From NCBI RefSeq assembly GCF_002101965.1, contig NZ_LQQA01000005.1, positions 186,001 to 250,000 on the forward strand: 64,000 bases of DNA, given 5' to 3'. This stretch comes from Mycolicibacterium wolinskyi. GTDB taxonomy: Bacteria > Actinomycetota > Actinomycetes > Mycobacteriales > Mycobacteriaceae. The notes below the pieces were generated by a model, which had not been told where the DNA came from, ran no database searches, and saw only the letters and a program-made list of their open reading frames with translations. The first letter of the stretch is position 1. Each line of letters opens with the position of its first letter. Below are positions 60,916 to 64,000 of this stretch, piece by piece. The position numbers and the translations under genes are program-made.

Positions 60916-63570
60916 CTACCGCTTGCCGGCAGGCGATTTCAAATTCGCCGCGTTGATCGTCGCCGCATCGTAACGCTCCATCCGCTCGACGTCGCTGTCA
61001 GCCTTCTGTGCGCGAATCGGCATCACTTCGGTGAGCGACTTAACCCGCAGCTTCATACCGCGCGTTGAGAAGTACCCCTCCCCTTCCCTGCCCCGCACCG
61101 GCTTACGTTTGCGGTTGGGATCTGGATCCAAGGGCGACGTATCAGTGATCAGCCGTTCGAGCAGCCGCTCGGTGACAGGGTAGTCTGCCCATTTGAGCGC
61201 CGCGGCGCCATTCGCAGTCGTTTCCTGCCGATACACGAGTTTGGTATTGATGCGCTGATAGTGGCGCTTGGACAGCTCATCGGTCAGCTGAGAGAACCCG
61301 TACACCGCCTTGCCGAACTTTCGGCCCTCCCGGTCAGGGGTACCGATCAAATCCGACAGCAGATCCTGATCGTCGTAGGAGGCGAGCTCGTCGGCGAAGA
61401 ACCTTGCTGGGCCGGGCATCCGGTCGAAGAAGTACTTGGTCATTCGGGCCACGGCCGTGTTGACCATGTAGGTGTATCGCTCCTCGATATCGAAATCAGC
61501 ACGCGGCTTGTCAGGCTTGGGCAGTCGCAGTCCTCGCACCATGAAAACGATGTTTCGCGCCGACGGACTGAACACCCTCCCTTCTGCAATCTGCTCGTCA
61601 GTCGGAATCATGCAGCGCAGCATCGGCGTGCTCAGCGCCTCACTGGCAACTGGCTGGAGATCCTTCCACTCGTACTTCGAGTGTTTCACGATGTGGACCA
61701 ACACATCTCGGGACGTTCGCAGTCCGAAATCGTGTCTATAGCTGGCTTGAGCGATCCGTGTGAGTTCCGAGGATGCAGCTGTTCCTGGCCGGACCGAGAA
61801 CAACAGCGAGAACCACTCAATGAACGCGCGCGCGGCGTAGTCAGGATCGTCGGCGAAAACCAGGAACGGGTCGCAGTACACGTTGCCATGCAGGAAGTCC
61901 ACGATCCGATACGAGTCATAGGCGGTCACTGCTACCGCCCATTCCCCTTGCGGATCGAGGATCCACGCTGGGATCTTGAAGTCGTTGAGCCACGAGTGGA
62001 TCAAGTGGCCGGTGTACGTCTTGCTCGAGCCTTGCGCGCCGGAGAACATGATTGAGCCGTTTCCACGTGTTGTCGCGGTCAACACGTCCAGGTGCGCCAG
62101 CTTGCGCAGAGCGTTCTCGTCTGTCCAGAAGATCGGGGGCCCCATGCCATCGCCGGCGGCGATCCGGCGCACCGGCATGAACCCGGCCAGCCGCCACGCC
62201 GTGGTCTTCTTCTGCAGTGCCCGCACAGTCGCCGTCTGCGGTGTGCAAGGGAACATCGACTTAAACAACGACAGCTGCGCGCCGGGCACTGTGCGCAGGA
62301 CGAATCCTCGGCGGTAGACCTCTTTGGTGGTGGTTGACACCTTTTCATTGAGATCGTTGAGGTTGGCCGACCCGAAGGCCACCAGCACAGTCACCCGTAG
62401 GCCGCATGGATCTTGTTCGTCATGAAGGGCATTCGCGGCATAGGACGCCAGATCCTCGCGCTTCGCCTGGTAAAGGCTGGCACGAATCTCTGTCGACGAG
62501 TTCGCCAAGTCGTAAACGTTGATATCTTCGAGCAATTCCTCCAGGTTCTCAACGTCGGTGTCCTCTGGGGCTGGCTGTATCCGGATCATGAAATCGCCAT
62601 CCGCACCGCCGATCTCGTTAACAACCTCGGTTAGCGCATTCACACTCGCAGTCCGCGTCTTCGGGAAGCTTGTAAACGCGAGAACCTGCTGATAGGACAC
62701 CGTCCCATCAGGCGCTTCGGGATGCCGAGAAGCAGGCGGCGACACCGCTAACGCTCCACCTGCACGCAGCGACTTGAAGTTGGACCGGAACGCACGCTTG
62801 TACTGCTTCATACGGTTCTCGAACTCGTCCTTGGGCAACAGCGCACGCATATCGTCAAGGAACTGCGTGTACAGCGCACGGCTATCGGCGGCATCGTCAA
62901 CAATCAGTGGCTGGAACGATCGATCACCAGTGGTGGAACCCGCGTACGGTTGACGGTCCAACGTGGGCTGAGTGGGCAAATCGAACACCGGGACCTCGAC
63001 ACCACGCAACCGGCTGCGCTCGTACACCCATTCCAGATCGCTGGGGACCGTCCGCCATGGCAGCATTGGCCGCGGAATGGCGGCTTCCACCTTGGCGCGG
63101 AACTCCAAGACGTCACGATCCTTAACATGCTCGTGCGGATTGGACTCGAAAAATCGTGACGCCAGACGGTCGGTGAAGCTGACCGCTGTCTGCATCCGCA
63201 CCGTCAACCAGAACACCCGGTCGATCTCGGCGTCACCGGCCTGCTCCATATCACGACGCAGTGCCTCAAGGTGATCGCGCAACTCTGGGTATCTGTCGGC
63301 GCTGTAGTCCGGCAGGCCATCGACGATGCGGTTCATGACACATTGCGCAGATGTCCGTGTCTTGAATCCGCCGAGGGTGTACTCGGGAGGTTCGAGTTCG
63401 GCCACGCCGGCGAAAAGCTCCGCGTTGAGTTGGTGGCAGGCCATGAACATCGACAGGTCATATGGACTGAACATCGGCCCGAGCAAGAGATAGTTCAGAT
63501 ACACCGCCCCATCAGCGGTGTAGACCACGTTCTCGGCACGACGAACGATTCGTATCGGGTAGTCAGCCAC
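60916..63570 (-). CDS. virB4: VirB4-like conjugation ATPase
   Basis: The 884-aa protein has a VirB4/TraC N-terminal domain and a C-terminal ATPase. Walker A is SGAQGSSKT and the Walker B-like strand is RFFADELASYDDQ, followed by FGKAVYGFSQLTDEL (sensor region). VirB4 energises assembly and DNA transport of type IV systems. GTG 63570 (behind GGAGGATTGAACGCA, 5 nt after the previous stop) was chosen over upstream starts that overlap the neighbour. Confidence 0.88.
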   Translation of the reverse strand: MADYPIRIVRRAENVVYTADGAVYLNYLLLGPMFSPYDLSMFMACHQLNAELFAGVAELEPPEYTLGGFKTRTSAQCVMNRIVDGLPDYSADRYPELRDHLEALRRDMEQAGDAEIDRVFWLTVRMQTAVSFTDRLASRFFESNPHEHVKDRDVLEFRAKVEAAIPRPMLPWRTVPSDLEWVYERSRLRGVEVPVFDLPTQPTLDRQPYAGSTTGDRSFQPLIVDDAADSRALYTQFLDDMRALLPKDEFENRMKQYKRAFRSNFKSLRAGGALAVSPPASRHPEAPDGTVSYQQVLAFTSFPKTRTASVNALTEVVNEIGGADGDFMIRIQPAPEDTDVENLEELLEDINVYDLANSSTEIRASLYQAKREDLASYAANALHDEQDPCGLRVTVLVAFGSANLNDLNEKVSTTTKEVYRRGFVLRTVPGAQLSLFKSMFPCTPQTATVRALQKKTTAWRLAGFMPVRRIAAGDGMGPPIFWTDENALRKLAHLDVLTATTRGNGSIMFSGAQGSSKTYTGHLIHSWLNDFKIPAWILDPQGEWAVAVTAYDSYRIVDFLHGNVYCDPFLVFADDPDYAARAFIEWFSLLFSVRPGTAASSELTRIAQASYRHDFGLRTSRDVLVHIVKHSKYEWKDLQPVASEALSTPMLRCMIPTDEQIAEGRVFSPSARNIVFMVRGLRLPKPDKPRADFDIEERYTYMVNTAVARMTKYFFDRMPGPARFFADELASYDDQDLLSDLIGTPDREGRKFGKAVYGFSQLTDELSKRHYQRINTKLVYRQETTANGAAALKWADYPVTERLLERLITDTSPLDPDPNRKRKPVRGREGEGYFSTRGMKLRVKSLTEVMPIRAQKADSDVERMERYDAATINAANLKSPAGKR

Positions 63571-63575
63571 TGCGT

Positions 63576-63902
63576 TCAATCCTCCAGTGTCGTATCGAGA
63601 TTGATCCATGTCCGGTTCCGGGCACCAGAAATGAGAGCCCCCACAATGAGCGGTTCGGTGAGCGTGTGGTTGCGGTCCACCGCGTGCAGCCAATAGGCCA
63701 CCTGCATCGTCACCACCAACGCCACGGCCGCGCTAACACCCGCTGCGATGGCACCCGGGAGGCCCGGCGCCAGCAGCCCAATGACAACCGCTATCGCCAG
63801 GCCGGCACCCAGCAGCGACAAACACACACTGCCGAAACGCACCCCCAAGATCACCAGCTCAACAGCGAACTTGGGTGACCCGTTCCATATACGCGCGCGC
63901 AC
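63576..63902 (-). CDS. PrgI/VirB3-like small membrane protein
   Basis: The 108-aa protein has two or three hydrophobic segments (LVILGVRFGSVCLSLLGAGLAIAVVIGLL; GAIAAGVSAAVALVVTMQVAYWL) and a short cytoplasmic end. A small two-helix membrane protein directly upstream of virB4 corresponds to PrgI/VirB3 of Gram-positive T4SS. GTG 63902. Assignment is by layout and position. Confidence 0.7.
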   Translation of the reverse strand: MRARIWNGSPKFAVELVILGVRFGSVCLSLLGAGLAIAVVIGLLAPGLPGAIAAGVSAAVALVVTMQVAYWLHAVDRNHTLTEPLIVGALISGARNRTWINLDTTLED

Positions 63903-63929
63903 TTGGTATCTCCGTCTGAAGGGATGCGT

Positions 63930-64000
63930 TCAGAAGGGCAGGAAGTCGGAAAGAAAGGTGTTGCCGAAGCCGAAGATGTTCGGCAGTTTCAGGGCGAAGA
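63930..64000 (-). CDS. C-terminal end of an unidentified gene (cut by window edge)
   Basis: The last 22 codons of a minus-strand frame end in ...LSDFLPF-stop at 63930. Phe/Gly/Asn-rich and aromatic, it looks like the end of a membrane or pilin-like protein of the T4SS. Too short to assign. Confidence 0.5.
   Translation of the reverse strand, partial: FALKLPNIFGFGNTFLSDFLPF

Overview
The window is high-GC actinobacterial DNA, almost certainly from a Mycobacterium/Mycolicibacterium-type host. The signs are a PPE protein, EspG, a mycosin, EccB/C/D/E, Lsr2, leaderless start signals and GTG/TTG starts. Much of it reads as a large conjugative plasmid (or integrated conjugative element) of the ESX-plus-type-IV-secretion kind. 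No replication gene, relaxase, integrase, tRNA or rRNA was recognised inside the 64 kb, so plasmid versus integrated element cannot be settled here.

Layout. (1) 50-7394: an arsenate/phosphate module. An ArsC-type arsenate reductase and an ArsR-ArsC fusion lie on the minus strand. A complete pstSCAB phosphate transporter lies on the plus strand behind PHO-box-like repeats, followed by a degenerate response-regulator-like protein and a five-repeat helicase-associated-domain protein. (2) 7395-8014: a low-information junction next to a DNA methylase that appears to have lost its helicase half (8015-10135). (3) 10.6-16.4 kb: a secreted/membrane protein and a tightly packed minus-strand run of about fifteen small genes (zinc ribbons, a ribbon-helix-helix regulator, unknowns). 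Recurring start-associated and stop-associated sequences, an operator with two 19-bp repeats, and a large palindrome at a divergent promoter go with it. (4) 16.4-23.3 kb: a type IV-B CRISPR-Cas locus. csf1, cas11, csf2 and csf3 lie on the plus strand. Divergently, a GTGA-coupled operon encodes an ADP-ribosyltransferase-like protein, an unknown 151-aa protein and a CysH-like PP-loop protein without any cysteine; a tandem-domain HTH-like protein and a DUF1990 protein follow. There is no CRISPR array, cas6, dinG or adaptation gene in the window. (5) 23.4-28.2 kb: small accessory, membrane and secreted proteins, including a secreted HNH nuclease. (6) 28.2-64 kb: the ESX/T4SS transfer region. It holds EccC, PPE, EccB, two wall hydrolases with a shared N-terminal module, two very large proline-rich proteins with a shared C-terminal module, an FtsK-like coupling ATPase, two Esx-like proteins, EspG, Lsr2, EccE, MycP, EccD, an EspI-like ATPase, a VirB6-like membrane protein, VirB4 and a small PrgI-like membrane protein.

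How it may work together. The ESX machine would export the Esx/PPE substrates and probably the wall hydrolases, opening the mycobacterial envelope for the VirB4/VirB6-like/coupling-ATPase conjugation channel. Lsr2 would silence the element in a new host. The type IV-B complex and its CysH/ART-like companions would be the element's cargo for competition or manipulation of the host or other plasmids. The division of labour is inference; the gene identities rest on motifs and gene order read directly from the sequence.
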